Source: Ophioderma brevispina (lineage: Eukaryota; Echinodermata; Ophiuroidea; Amphilepidida; Ophiodermatidae). Taken from it: DNA of 64,000 bases. The notes below the pieces were generated by a model. The model was not told the DNA's origin, made no database searches, and saw nothing but the letters and a program-made list of their open reading frames with translations. The stretch spans positions 1-64,000 of the forward strand of contig JAMKCH010005381.1 in assembly GCA_023653785.1 (NCBI GenBank), read 5' to 3'. The position numbers were made by a program, and so were the translations under genes. The first letter of the stretch is position 1, and the number at the start of each line of letters is the position of its first letter. Shown here piece by piece: positions 11,046 through 22,125 of this stretch.

Positions 11046-12057
11046 TTAAGGGGGGACATGGCGTCTTTTTCGTACAATATTATGATGAATACAATCACAG
11101 CACATAGTTTATTTGAATATAAGCAAGTGATATACCAAAATGTTCGGTATGATGAGCCTTTTTCAAATATATTTGTCTCGGATCATATCAACCTCCGGTA
11201 TCCTAATTAGCAGGGTCAAAGGTCACGGCACCAAGAAAATCAGAAATTCAAAATGAAAATGTTGCCCCCCCCCCTCCATTTATCTAAAAAATAGAAAGTT
11301 ATTTGAACATAGTTTGTTTCTTAAAAAATACTATGGCCAAGATCTGTGATCCTATGAGAGCGTTTACCAAAATTATATTCCATGTTGCCATGGCAACCGT
11401 TCAAACTTCTCTCGCCATTTTTGCTGCTGGTGGCATACAAAAATCAATGTAACTCAAAAATTAAAGGGTTTTATACAGAATCCTATCATAGGATCATAGT
11501 ATGTACACTCAACTAGTTTTTTTTTGCCAAATTTGAAGTCGATAGGCAAACCGTTTTTGAGATAAATGGGGGGGGGGAACAAGTTTGCAACCTTCGAAAA
11601 ATCGCAAAAAAGAGATAGGCCAAATAAAGGTTCTAGCAGCGTTTAATTGTTAATTAAATTAATTAATTATTGCAATTTTGTTTTTATTATAAAACTTTAA
11701 AAAATCAAAAAACTAAAAAATTAAAAAAAAAAACTTTTTCAATAAAAAACAAATCTGTAAATTGTCACTTTTACCCCAAAATTAATATATTTTTGTAATT
11801 CTCTTAAATATTACTGCTTGAAAAACAATGAAAAACAAAGTAAATGTGCTGCTTGAAAAACAATACGAAACATAGGAAATCCTCGTTCTCTGTGTGACGC
11901 TGTACACTCCGATCAACCATAACATTTGAACAAAATGTCAGATTTTCAACAAATAAAAAGTAAAATACTCCTGAAAGTTGTGAGAATTCAGAAATTTAGA
12001 ATTCAGAAATTTACAATTTGATCTCTCAAAGCAAACTGACACCACGTCCCCCCTTAA
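11046..12057. mobile_element. TTAA-flanked, piggyBac-like MITE
   Basis: A 1,004-bp insert (11,050-12,053) is bounded by TTAA at 11,046-11,049 and 12,054-12,057. Its ends form a 16-bp terminal inverted repeat, GGGGGGACATGGCGTC against GGGGGGACGTGGTGTC, 14 of 16 matching. TTAA target duplication is typical of piggyBac elements. The host repeat's uninterrupted form is visible at about 12,408-12,430, giving a paralogous empty site. No transposase is present. A DR1-like GGGTCAAAGGTCA lies at 11,213-11,225. Confidence 0.8.
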
Positions 12058-13615
12058 AAATCGCGGAATGTAGACCTCTTAGTAAAAATTAGCCCCAAGT
12101 CCCTCACAAAAATCCCGGTATTTTCATTACAGGCCAAAATTGAAAATGGCCGCCAGGGCACCTATAATCGTGTACACAGTCAACTTGGATTTATTTATTG
12201 TTAACTGTGGGGGATCTGATATAGCTTTGAAATTCCAAGTTACATAATAGCAAACAAAGATTACCCCCGTTTTTTTATTTTGCATTTATATAATTGCAGA
12301 CAAGTCGACAACAGGGAACGTCACTGGTAAGTTTTTACACGCCAAATGGACGGAACATTCCAAGATGAAAACCAAAGCATACTTCCGTTTTGCTGCTTAT
12401 GAATATCATTTATACTTAAAAATCGCGGAATGTGGACCTCTTAGTAAAAATTAGCCCCAAGTCCCTCACAAAAATCCCGGTATTTTCATTACAGGCCAAA
12501 ATTGAAAATGGCCGCCAGGGCACCTATTATCATGTACACAGTCAGCTTGGATTTCTGTGCGAAAATTATGTAATAACGCCTAATGTCAGATTCAGAATGC
12601 TTGTGGTCGAAAAAAGGTGTTTTTTACACGATTTTAGATGCTCAGGCTCAAATTTTACTTTTTCAGGATGGCGCCGGTGACCCCGCCATCTTGGATTTGG
12701 TGATAAGAATGATGTTGTAATGTCAAAGCAATTTCAGATTCGAAATTTTTGTGGTCGACCTATCCGAAAAAGTGTCTTTGTAAAGGGTTTCAGATACTTT
12801 GATCGAAAACTACATTTTTTGAGATGCCGCCAGCGGCCATCTTGGATTTTTGGGTGAAAATGACAAAAATTGAAGTCAGATTCGGAATCTTTGCGCTCGA
12901 CTTACGCGGAAAAGTGTCTGTATACATGATTATAAGTGCTCTAGCGGCCATTTTTAATTTTGTGGGACGGACATGGGGCTATTTGTTTTCTAATAGGTCC
13001 ATAGAAGCCAAATCAATCATCAAACTTTACTAGCCAGAGAATGATCACGGAACTGAGGTTTTGGACCTAACTATAATAATATGATTGCTAATCGAATTTT
13101 AAATTGGAGACTAACCTCATGAGGTATGTTTAAAATTAGGATACTTTGATATTCAATGCCCAATGATTATAGCTAGGAAGAGAGGGACTAATATATTTTA
13201 AATTGTAAAATCATTTAAAACGGCCAAATTGACGGAACATTCAAAGATGAAAACCAAAGCATACTTCCGTTTTGCTGCTTATGAATATCATTTATACTTA
13301 AAAATCGCGGAATGTGGACCTCTTATGAAAATTAGCGCTATAGCTCCTATGTCCTTCGCAAAAAATCCCGGCATTTTTTGCTAGAGGCCAAAATTAAAAA
13401 TGGCCGCCAGGGCATCTATAATCATGTACCCAGTCAGCTTGGATATCTGTGCGAAAATTATGTAATAACGCCTAACTAATGTCAGGTTCAGAATGCTTGG
13501 GTCGAATCACCTGAAAAAGTGTTTTTGTACACGATTTTAGATGCTCAGGCTCAATTTTTACTTTGCAGGATGGCGCCGGTGGCCGCCCGCTTGGATTTGA
13601 GTTAGATCCAAAACC
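12058..13615 (+). repeat. Mini-exon unit array, block B2
   Basis: It continues block B1 after the MITE. One short unit carries the cassette at 12,300. The next is the best-preserved long unit (about 12,400-13,200), with GCCATCTTGG motifs at 12,683 and 12,833. A further unit from about 13,208 lacks the cassette. Internal subrepeats share a TTTTAGAT/ATGATTATAAGTGCTC-type segment, GGTCGACCTATCCGAAAA and a GCCATC core. Confidence 0.6.
12300..12326 (+). CDS. Candidate mini-exon 7
   Basis: A 27-nt cassette lies between ATAATTGCAG and GTAAGTTTTTACAC. The phase 1 reading is K-S-T-T-G-N-V-T, which creates an N-V-T N-glycosylation sequon not present in the other copies. Confidence 0.35.
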
Positions 13616-13785
13616 TCAGTTCCGTGACCATTTTCTGGCTAGTAAAGTTTGATGATTGATTTAGCTTCTATGGACCTATTAGAAAACAAATAGCCCCATA
13701 TCCGTCCCACAAAACCAAACCATACTTCGGTTTTGCTACTTATAAACATCATTAATACTGTACTTAAAAATCGCTTTGAGAATAC
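13616..13785 (-). repeat. Inverted fragment of the mini-exon unit
   Basis: It begins at GATCCAAAACCTCAG and matches the reverse complement of about 12,955-13,080 (AAAGTTTGATGATTGATTT, CCTATTAGAAAACAAATAG). The block is folded back at 13,615. Confidence 0.6.
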
Positions 13786-15235
13786 GGCCCTTTGTGTTTA
13801 GAAATTAAACACATGGGGCCGTATTCTTAAACGATGTTTAAAATAAACGGTGGTTAGGCCTAAATTGTGGTTAGCTAAACGCACTGTTTAAAAAACCACA
13901 GGTTAAATATTTTAACAAGTCCTTTAGGTAACTACGGTATTTAAACGCCATAAATATCATCCACCGAACTGTAACTTATCTCCGCCTATAACATTACGTG
14001 CGCGTGAACAACATTAGTATGTCAGACAATGCTTTCCGTAGTTGTAATGCAATGCAGGAAGTCCACGTGTGAATTTCAAGAATGTCGCGTTATGCAAATA
14101 GCTTTAGAATTTGTTCAGTGATGGAGACAAAACCCCGGGCCTATTTAAACTTTGTTTATGTCCGTTGTGCCGGCATTTATTGTTTAGGAATTAAACATTG
14201 GTGTTTAGATATTTAACCATGATTTAAGATTAACGCTTCTAAATGTTTAATCTCTAAACATGTCAAATTCTAAACACCAACTGTTTAATCTCTAAACACA
14301 AGGCCCGTATTCTCAAACGATGTTTGACGCTAATCACTGGTTAAACCGCAAAATTTAAAACGACCGTAAAATAACGCATTCTCAAAGCAATGGTTATCTT
14401 TTAAACGCTGTTTAAATTTTAGCCGAACATCGTAAAACATGCCATGAAAACGTTGTTAAACTTAGACTTGGTCCGGGGTGTTTAAAAGAAAATGCGTGTT
14501 AACTTCACTTTTTTCAAATCAAGGCCTGATATTTTCGCTCCTGTGTGATACTCGTGGTTAGAAGCCCAGTTTTACCTCCTTTATTTTCCCTTATCTTTTC
14601 TTTTCGAGTCCTCAGTTGAATTCTTCTTCCTTGTCATTTGCTTCTATTTCTGCTCGTGTTTATCTGTTATAGTATTGATGATAGCAAGTGCGGCACAAAC
14701 GACATAAAATGTTTTAAATAGGCCCAGGTTTTTGTCTCCATCATTCACAAATTCTAAGCTCCCTTGCGTAACACGACATTCTTGAAATGTACCACCCGTG
14801 TTCTTTCTGCATTGCAGTACAACTACCTGACTACGGAGGCATTGTCTGGCCACATAACTATTGTTACACCCCCACCACCCCCCCCCCCCCCCCCCCCCCC
14901 CACCCCCCCCCCCCCACCCCCCCCCCCAGCCGGAGGATCACCCGGTAATGATATAGGCGACTATCAGTCAAGTTCGGTGGATGATATTTACGGCGTTTAA
15001 ATACAATGGTTATCTAAACGACTTGTTAAAATAGTTAACCTGCGGGTTTTTAAACAGTGCGTTTAACTAACCACAGTTTTTAGGCCTAACCACGTTATTT
15101 TAAACACGTTGAGAATACGACGGCCCCAAATGTTTAATTTCTAAATCATGTGTTTATTTTCTAAACACAAAGTGTTTAATTGCTAAAACATTTTACCCCT
15201 CTAAACACCACCTTGCCTTCACTTTCTAAACACTG
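13786..15235. mobile_element. TIR element with nested second copy
   Basis: About 13,817-13,990 matches the reverse complement of about 14,945-15,131: GGGGCCGTATTCT, AAATAAACGGTGGTTAGGCC and ATCATCCACCGAACT pair with the right end. The interior contains a second terminus-like start, GGCCCGTATTCTCAAACGAT, at about 14,302, and several GTTTAGAAATTAAAC-type motifs, suggesting one element inserted in a relative. No transposase is recognised; hAT- or Harbinger-type affiliation is a guess. Confidence 0.55.
14876..14928. repeat. Poly-C tract
   Basis: This is a near-continuous run of C with a few A interruptions. Translated it gives a false polyproline frame. Its length is unreliable in this assembly. 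Confidence 0.8.
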
Positions 15236-16010
15236 TTTTAGAGTGCAAACCATTTTAGAATGCTCAGGCTCAAATTTTTACTTTTTTTTCAGGATTGCGC
15301 CGGTGGCCGCCATCTGGATTTGGTAATAAATGATTTGTGATATCATAGCAATGTCAGATTCGAAATCTTTGTGGTCGACCTATCCGAAAAGTGTCTTTTT
15401 GTAAACGGTTTTAGAATTTCTGATCCAAAACTATATTTTTTCGAGATTTCACAGCGGCCATCTTGGATTTTTGGGTGAAAATGACAGAAATAATGTCAGA
15501 ATCGGACTTCCTTCTCTCCTTTCGACCCGGACAGGGGTACCTGTGTACATGATTTTAAGTCTCTCGCGGCATTTTAAATTTTTGGGCGACGAAATGGGGC
15601 TTTTTTTTTCTAAGCGAAATCAATCATCAAACCTTATTATTAGCCAGAGAATGTACGGAACTGAGTTTGCCGGGACTAACAATAATAACATGTTTGTCAA
15701 TCAATATTAGATTAGAGAGTACCCTCAGGAAGTATGTTTTAAAATTAGGATCCTTTGATACACACAGTGCTAAATGATATAGTTAGGATAGAAGGCCCTA
15801 ATTAAAAAATAAAAATATAATTTAAAATTATCTTTTTTATTTCTTTCTCATTTTAAATTTATTTATTTATTATTTATTTATTTATTATTCCTGTGGCGGG
15901 TTTTGATGTAGCTTTGAGATTCCTCCATGTTTACATAATAGCAACAAAGATTACCCCTTTTTGTTTTGGCATTTAAAATTGCAGAAAATCAACAACAACA
16001 GGGGTAGCGG
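15236..16010 (+). repeat. Mini-exon unit array, block C
   Basis: It resumes the unit family at GATGCTC-like sequence (GAATGCTCAGGCTC), with GCCATC cores at about 15,309 and 15,457, a TTTA microsatellite at about 15,855-15,890, and a last cassette at 15,985. It lies about 0.8 kb upstream of the SRCR exon. Confidence 0.55.
15985..16010 (+). CDS. Candidate mini-exon 8 (degenerate)
   Basis: A segment of about 26 nt follows AAAATTGCAG and precedes GTAATT. It aligns to the cassette but has an extra ACA and several changes, so the frame is unclear. It would be the cassette nearest the SRCR exon. Confidence 0.22.
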
Positions 16011-16841
16011 GTAATTAACGTTGATAGGGTAATTAGATAATACAATCGGAAAACATTGGATGTCATCGTACTGCATGCAAAATTAATACAACTTGTAGTA
16101 CCGCTGTGGAATGTTTTTGTATTAAAAAAAAAACGAAAAAAAATCCGGATAGTTCCCTTAAATTTATTCAGTAATGAACCTCTAATAAAAATAACAAAAT
16201 TCCTTTGTGTGAAGAAGACTCTTTTATTTCCCGTGATTTTTATTACATTAAAAAATTTGAAGTACAAGTGGCCACTAAAAGTAGTGAGTGACGACGGCTT
16301 TTTGTTTGTCCTTCTAATATGAGGACACTTTACGATCGCCGCCCCATCCATGTATCGCGGTCAGTGGTTTCTTACACTCCATGAAACATCTGTTTCATTA
16401 CTGCTTTCTTTCCATCACTGTATTCAGGAGCCATAATTGACGCCCGCGAAAAACAGTAGAAACATACAGTTAAACGCGATGAAATTATTTAGTTTTATAC
16501 TGTGAGCAATTCCTGTGCGAGCACGGTCAAAGTTACAAGTAAAATTATCGCTGAAGAGTAACACTGAGTGACGGGTGATTGATTATTGATAAAGCTCGCC
16601 GACATGAATAGGGATTAATCGTAGATCGTACAGGAAATAGATCATCCGCGAAAAGTACACAGATACCATTATCTCCTTTCACAAATAAGCAACGTAACAT
16701 GACAATACAACAATACTGATTAGATAAAATACCAAAAGCAAAATAAACGACAAACAATTAATGATGGAAAAATAAAGAACGAGCTGTACTAAATATGATA
16801 AATTTTGAGTTATAATACACATGTCGTTTTTTTTCCTTCAG
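16011..16841 (+). other. Intron-like interval upstream of the SRCR exon
   Basis: It is AT-rich with no repeat match noticed elsewhere in the window and no recognised exon. It ends in the pyrimidine-rich acceptor TTTTTTTTCCTTCAG at 16,827-16,841. Confidence 0.5.
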
Positions 16842-17156
16842 CGTCAAAGTTTAAGTTAGTTGGTGGATTCGACGAGAACGAAGGCAGTCTTAAATATTTC
16901 AATGGCAGCGAATGGATCGACTTTTGCCAATATCGCTTTTCAATGGATATAGGGAAAGTGATTTGCAGAGAACTTGGGCTACCAGAAGCGACGGAAGCTG
17001 GATTTGGGACCCGATTTCAAAGTATTTCCACTCGGTCTGCAATGAACAACATTACACTTTCATGCAATGGGAACGAAACTCACACCGACGATTGTACTGA
17101 GGTAAAAACGACTCCATCCTGGATGTGTAATTTGGCTTGGGTAAAATGCAGAGAAG
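16842..17156 (+). CDS. SRCR domain exon 1
   Basis: A 315-nt exon (phase 1-1) runs from the acceptor TTTTCCTTCAG to the donor GAAG|GTATAT. It encodes one SRCR domain: KLVGGFDENEGSLKYFNG at the start, then EWIDFC, KVICRELGL, LSCNG and a closing VKC. Six cysteines are visible. SRCR domains form disulfide-linked extracellular folds in scavenger and pattern-recognition receptors, and a one-domain, phase 1 exon is usual for the family. The frame is open throughout, unlike the transposon genes around it. It likely belongs to a multi-exon gene with the SRCR exon at 55,574. No signal peptide or membrane segment is in view. Confidence 0.9.
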
Positions 17157-17186
17157 GTATATATTATTTTATTTTTGTTTGAATTT

Positions 17187-18051
17187 CGTCATGTGAGTGC
17201 AACAACGTCGTATCTGCATTTTCATGATTTTGCAGGAGAAGCATTTTTGTGTTTCATTCTTTGTGACTTTTTAAATGAAAATAATTCTTACACACAATGA
17301 AAATGCATTTTTAAAGTGTCTTATAAATATTTCATTTCCCGCTTAAGTCGACTAATTAAGAAGTAAATGGCTAATTAAAATGGCGTAACTACACACATGA
17401 TTTCCCGTGTCGTGCAACAAAGTCGTATCTACCAGTTACGACTTTGTTGCACAACACGGGAAATTCAATTTTGAGTGCAACAAAGTCGTATCTACACCTA
17501 ATTAGGCCTAATTAGCCTATTAACTCTGCAATAAGTGAGCCTTTTACTTGAAATATATGTTAAATTATGCGTATTAATTTACTTTTGTAAATTAATTAAG
17601 TACTGGGCATAATGTTGAGTGAAAGAGGTCGTAACTACATTTTATGATATGTTTTTAAGGTTTCTTGTGCCGAAATTAGCATAAATTTGGTATAAAAAGG
17701 AAATTGCTCTTTTCACAAAATATTTTGGGAGATTTTTTACTTATACACCTTTTTAAAAACCATAGCTTTACAAGAAATAAAATGTCGTATCTACTGATTT
17801 CCCGTGTCGTGCAACAAAGTCGTATCTACCTGTTACGGCTTTGTTGCACTCAACAGAAATTCAATTTTGAGTGCAACAAAGTCGTATCTACACCAAAATA
17901 GGCCTATTTAGCTTAATAACTCTGCAATACGTTGAGACTGTCACCTGAAATGTATATCAAATTAAGCGTAATGATCTACTTTTTCATATTATACAAATAA
18001 CTCAATTTCGCCAAAAAATGTCAGTTACGACTTTGTTGCACTCACATGACG
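17187..18051. mobile_element. Foldback element rich in GTCGTATCTAC motifs
   Basis: The ends at 17,187-17,216 and 18,022-18,051 are inverted repeats beginning CGTCATGTGAGTGCAACAA. Inside, TGCAACAAAGTCGTATCTAC recurs in both orientations at about 17,412, 17,440 (reverse), 17,476, 17,778, 17,810, 17,842 (reverse) and 17,874. The block 17,395-17,540 is duplicated at about 17,797-17,950. Each block contains a hairpin. It is non-coding and probably a DNA transposon with subterminal protein-binding repeats, inserted in the intron 30 bp after the SRCR exon. Confidence 0.65.
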
Positions 18052-18054
18052 ATT

Positions 18055-18220
18055 TTGCTCATGTAGTCCACTCAATCTATAGTATGACCTAGACATAATT
18101 GCTACAGAAGATTTTCTTGCTGTAACTTGCTGTACAAACCCTCCCAAACAACATATCTAAAAGGTAGAAAAAAGGAAGCATGGCAAGACATGCTAAATTG
18201 CATAAAACCTGTATGCCATT
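18055..18220. repeat. Inverted arm, left (pairs with 21,965-22,125)
   Basis: It matches the reverse complement of about 21,965-22,125: TAGTCCACTCAATCTAT, ATTGCTACAGAAG, CCAAACAACATATC and GGCAAGACATGCTAA are shared. The arms could be TIRs of an element later filled by LINEs. Confidence 0.6.
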
Positions 18221-18419
18221 TTTGCCTATATATTGGTTATTATTTTACATATTTACTCTTGTTTTATTGAAATGTTTATTTTTTACAACATATTAACTAT
18301 TGTTTCATTAAACTGTTTATGGTTACGCTTGCAAAATGGGTTGTAATTAATACATTAAAGTGGAAGTGAGATGATAATTTTTCAAGATGGCTGCCGTTTT
18401 TACGCTAAATTTTAAATCC

Positions 18420-19335
18420 CTCCGTAATCGAATGATGGGACTAGGTGTCTTGGTGTTGTTCAATTTCTTTAAGCAGTTCTGAAACTCCTCTGTAGTGAAA
18501 GGTCCAGTCTGGATGGGAAGGGTGTCTGCTATCTTGTGATTGAATAAACGTTGATCAAGGTTGGTGTTATTCTGAACCGTTTTGCCAAGTAGAGAGCTAA
18601 AGTGTTGAAACCCTGTGTTAAGGCACTCCTCGGCTGATTCACCTTTGATTCTTATAGGTGGGTAGCCTTCTTGTCAGTCATGTACCTCAAGGCCTCCCAG
18701 GCAGCAGTATGGTTGTTTTCAAGATGTAGGGTGTCAAGCGCTTCAGCCCTGGACTTAACATGATCCTCAAGCACCATGGTGTAAGTATCATCAAGTGCAG
18801 CCTTAGCAGCATCATATTTGTGCTTGAACTTCTAATGGATTTAGTATGCTGGCTGCTTCTTTCGTTCGTCTCTAGCTTTGTTGACTTTGTCATTTGAGGC
18901 AAAGGCAGTAGTCGTCTTCTTTCTCCTAGGTAGCATCTCCAGTGCATTATTTCTTTGTTGGCTGTTGTGAGGATATCATATACTGTGCTGGTGTTTTTTT
19001 TTTGTCTTCAAGCTTGTCAACAAGATTGTTGAACTTGTTATGTGCTGCTACAGTATACTGCTCACAAAGCTTTGTATTTGCCACTATACCTTCCTACAGT
19101 CGATTGTTTTCATGGGATCTTTGGGAGGAAGACTTATCTGGCCCCTACAAGAGACAATTATATGATCAGACTTAACAACTTCAAAAGTCTTGTAGACCCT
19201 GTTAATCCACTTCTTTCTGACCAGAATGTAGTCCAGCTGGAAAAGTTCTCCATTTGGGTGACAGTCTACTTGCTTGATTTTGGAATCTTGTTTTAGTGGT
19301 AATAAGGTTATCGTTCCATGATGAAGTCCTTCATG
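18420..19335 (-). pseudogene. LINE fragment: endonuclease end plus linker
   Basis: The minus-strand reading gives the C-terminal end of an apurinic-type endonuclease with a S-D-H motif (VVKSDHIIVS, about 19,160) after FQLDYILVRKKWINRV, then a linker containing VNKARDERKK, DAAKAALDD and AWEALRYMTDKKA. Such enzymes nick target DNA to prime retrotransposition. Frames shift repeatedly. The fragment stops near 18,420 before any RT. It is a separate insertion from the RT fragment at 19,345-21,060, which lies on the wrong side to be its continuation. Confidence 0.65.
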
Positions 19336-19344
19336 TACATACCA

Positions 19345-21060
19345 TTTTCATTTCATTTCATTTTATTAAAAACAATGCCTTGTGGCCCAAAGGCCAAATT
19401 ACACATTATTGCACAGTAAAGAACAAAACAAGATTATATTATCAGTAAAGATCAAGCAAAAATTAACTCAAGTATTAAAATTTCAGATATTGCACATATT
19501 ATAAAAATAAAATACAGTTCATATCATAAAACTTATTAATTAAAAACATCAAAGATAAACAAAAGAGGGTACACACTCACAAGAATTATACTGCTCTTCG
19601 AACAAAAAACAAGTTAGAAGAGTGATCAAATATTGTGGCGTGCATGCATAATAACCCCTACTTGTTAAGTAACCTGATGTAGTAGGGTATGGGGATATTT
19701 TGGTACCGTGAGGTTCTGAACCGCAGCTGCGATATTTTGTTCGCATTGCGTAGGTTGCGGACATGAGCTTCCATCCTGGATGGAGGAAGAAGATGTTCTG
19801 TGCGCTTAGAATTGGAAAGCCCTTCGGCAAACCTGCGACAGTGATCTTCCCTTCTATCCACCAGAAACTCAAGGCCACAAACCTGAACAGCCTCCGCATA
19901 AGATGAATATCGCTGACCTAAAATAATTCTGCATGCGCGCCTTTGGAGTTGTTCTATAGCGTTTGACTGATTACTCGTAATGGAAGAATGCCATACAACA
20001 TCACTGTATTCCATGAGGGGTCTAAGGTAACCCTTATATACTGTGATCAGTTCTTCATCACAGAACCCGAATTTCTTCAGGGAGCCTAAGCTGTAAGTTT
20101 TTGATTTGCTTTTTAATGATGTTCCTGGATATTGGTATCCCATATCAGATCATTTTGTATCCAGATGCCTATTATGTTTGTTGGTTAACAAAATTGAGTG
20201 GAACATCAGAAATACTGAAGTTAGCATGAGCAGGGAACCTGCTTGAAGCACATTGGGATGGCCGACAGTTGTTTGGATTCAAACTAAGCCTTCTTGGTTT
20301 TAGTCCACTCTGTGAACTCATCGAGCGTGTTCTGAAGCTTCCTTGATTGCGGATATGATCTATTTTCCGCAAGTGTCCAGATCATCACGTACTTCCAACA
20401 GCTACTGTTGTTATCCCTTTCTAATTGAACAGCATCATTTATGATCACCTGAAAACCAATGGACTAATTGTGTACCTTGTAGGTAGAGCACTAATTAAGA
20501 AGCTGACTCGGAGAGCGTTTTGTTTGACGAACACATTGAACACGGTTGCTGACAAAGTCCACAACCGATGGGACATGGATCTACGACTCCCAAGCGGATA
20601 AATTTCTCAACGAGAAGAGCCTGGTCTACCATATCAAACGCCTTTGGAGAAGTCCGTGGAACCACCGTTCCAATGTTTGTTGACGTTTGTCAGCACCCTG
20701 ATTCAAATTATGAAGGAGACTAAGTAATGAGAAGTGGAGATCCCACTGACATTTCCAAACTGCCGGTGGTCAATTTGTGCTGGATGTCATCCAAAACCCA
20801 GTTTTGGTAACAAACCCTTCACTTATTTTGGGCGAACAATCGTTAGAGAGACAGTCCTTAATTTGTCAGTTGGGCGGTTTGGTTTTTGGTAAGGCACGAC
20901 ATAGCTCTCTTTTCCATTGGGTGGGGACCACACCCTCCAGAAAAGCGTTCAGGATATTTATTAAAGGGTTCTAGCTTCATATGCGAACTCCTTAATCAAC
21001 CGAGGAGATCCCATCCCATTTCTGTTGGTCTCGTTGGTTGCAAGTGGAACAGCGTGTCTT
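19345..21060 (-). pseudogene. LINE fragment: reverse transcriptase and 3' end
   Basis: On the minus strand, RT runs from about 21,000 with IKEFAYE, then KAFDMVDQ at about 20,620, a YVDD active-site box at about 20,379-20,394 (broken by one base), and an open C-terminal part at 19,658-20,143 with YKGYLRPLMEYSDVVWH and QRRACRIILGQRY. The 3' end at about 19,345 carries an AATGAAATG-type simple tail. It is CR1/Jockey-superfamily-like in style; the clade is not certain. It is dead by frameshift. Confidence 0.75.
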
Positions 21061-21964
21061 CAGGCCCATGCTTATATCTTTTTAATCTCCAGGATGTACG
21101 ATTATGGACTGGAACTGTGGTGGCGATGGATAGTTTCACTGTAAAAACGAGAGACAATGGGGGGGGGGGGTCATTCCACTACGGTTACGAAGAATGTGCC
21201 TCGGGATAGACCCTTTTTCAAACTGGCTTGTACCCATGACCCTTTTTGTGCTGCTGTCCTACCATTACCCAGACTATTACCCATGACCTCTTTTTAAATC
21301 TGTCAGATACTCAATGGCCCCCTTTTCTGTCTTTCCTGCTATCCACTTTTTTCACAAATTTTGCAGGATGCGCGCGACATTTTGAAACAAATTTATAACT
21401 TTCATGGCATGCATGTTATAATTTCGTGGGCACTTTGAACTCTGTAAGAGGGCCACTTCCTATTTGTTACCTCAGTGCCACCCCTTAACGTTTCATACTG
21501 GATGACCCCATTATTATTGAGCTTGTGTACCGAATAATCTATTTTTGGTACATTTTATCTGGATGGATCCTACTTTTCACCTGGCTGAGGCACATATAAC
21601 CATCACTTCAGATAGGGAGTGCCCCCCGCACTAGCTACGTGTTTTGTTATCTAATTGACCCAATGTGTTTGAATTAATACTCTCTAATAATAATTTGATA
21701 AATAAAGATCTCCCCATCGGGATTGTAGTCTGACAAATCATTTAGAATGCAAAATTAATTTTGGCGGGAAAACTGCGGCCATTTGAATAATGACCATCAT
21801 TTTCCACTTTTAATATGTAAAGTGCAAGTGCTACACACTTTGCAGACATAGGCATGCAAAACATGTTCAAATACTAACAGAAATTTGAAATTTTCCCTAA
21901 ACATGCATTTATGATCTACACATATTTGTCGAAATATGGGCAAATACGTCCATGTAATATAAAT
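21061..21964. other. Unassigned interval
   Basis: It holds a G run at about 21,161-21,170. No domain, exon or repeated segment was recognised. Confidence 0.4.
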
Positions 21965-22125
21965 GCAAATTAGCATGTCTTGCCAGGCTTCCCGTTTTCT
22001 ACCTTTTTGATATGTTGTTTGGGAGAGCTTTAACTACTAGTTACAGCAAAAAAACCTTCTGTAGCAATTTTGTCCAGGTGTGCCTAGTATTGTTCATAGA
22101 TTGAGTGGACTAATGCAGTAATTGC
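21965..22125. repeat. Inverted arm, right (pairs with 18,055-18,220)
   Basis: It is the reverse-complement partner of the arm at 18,055, about 80-85 percent alike by eye. Confidence 0.6.

Noticed and set aside
14764..15000. Polyproline protein frame
   Set aside because: It is a translation of the C homopolymer inside a TIR element.
16056..16322. Overlapping frames on both strands upstream of the SRCR exon
   Set aside because: They are AT-rich, low-complexity Lys/Phe translations without splice sites or domain.
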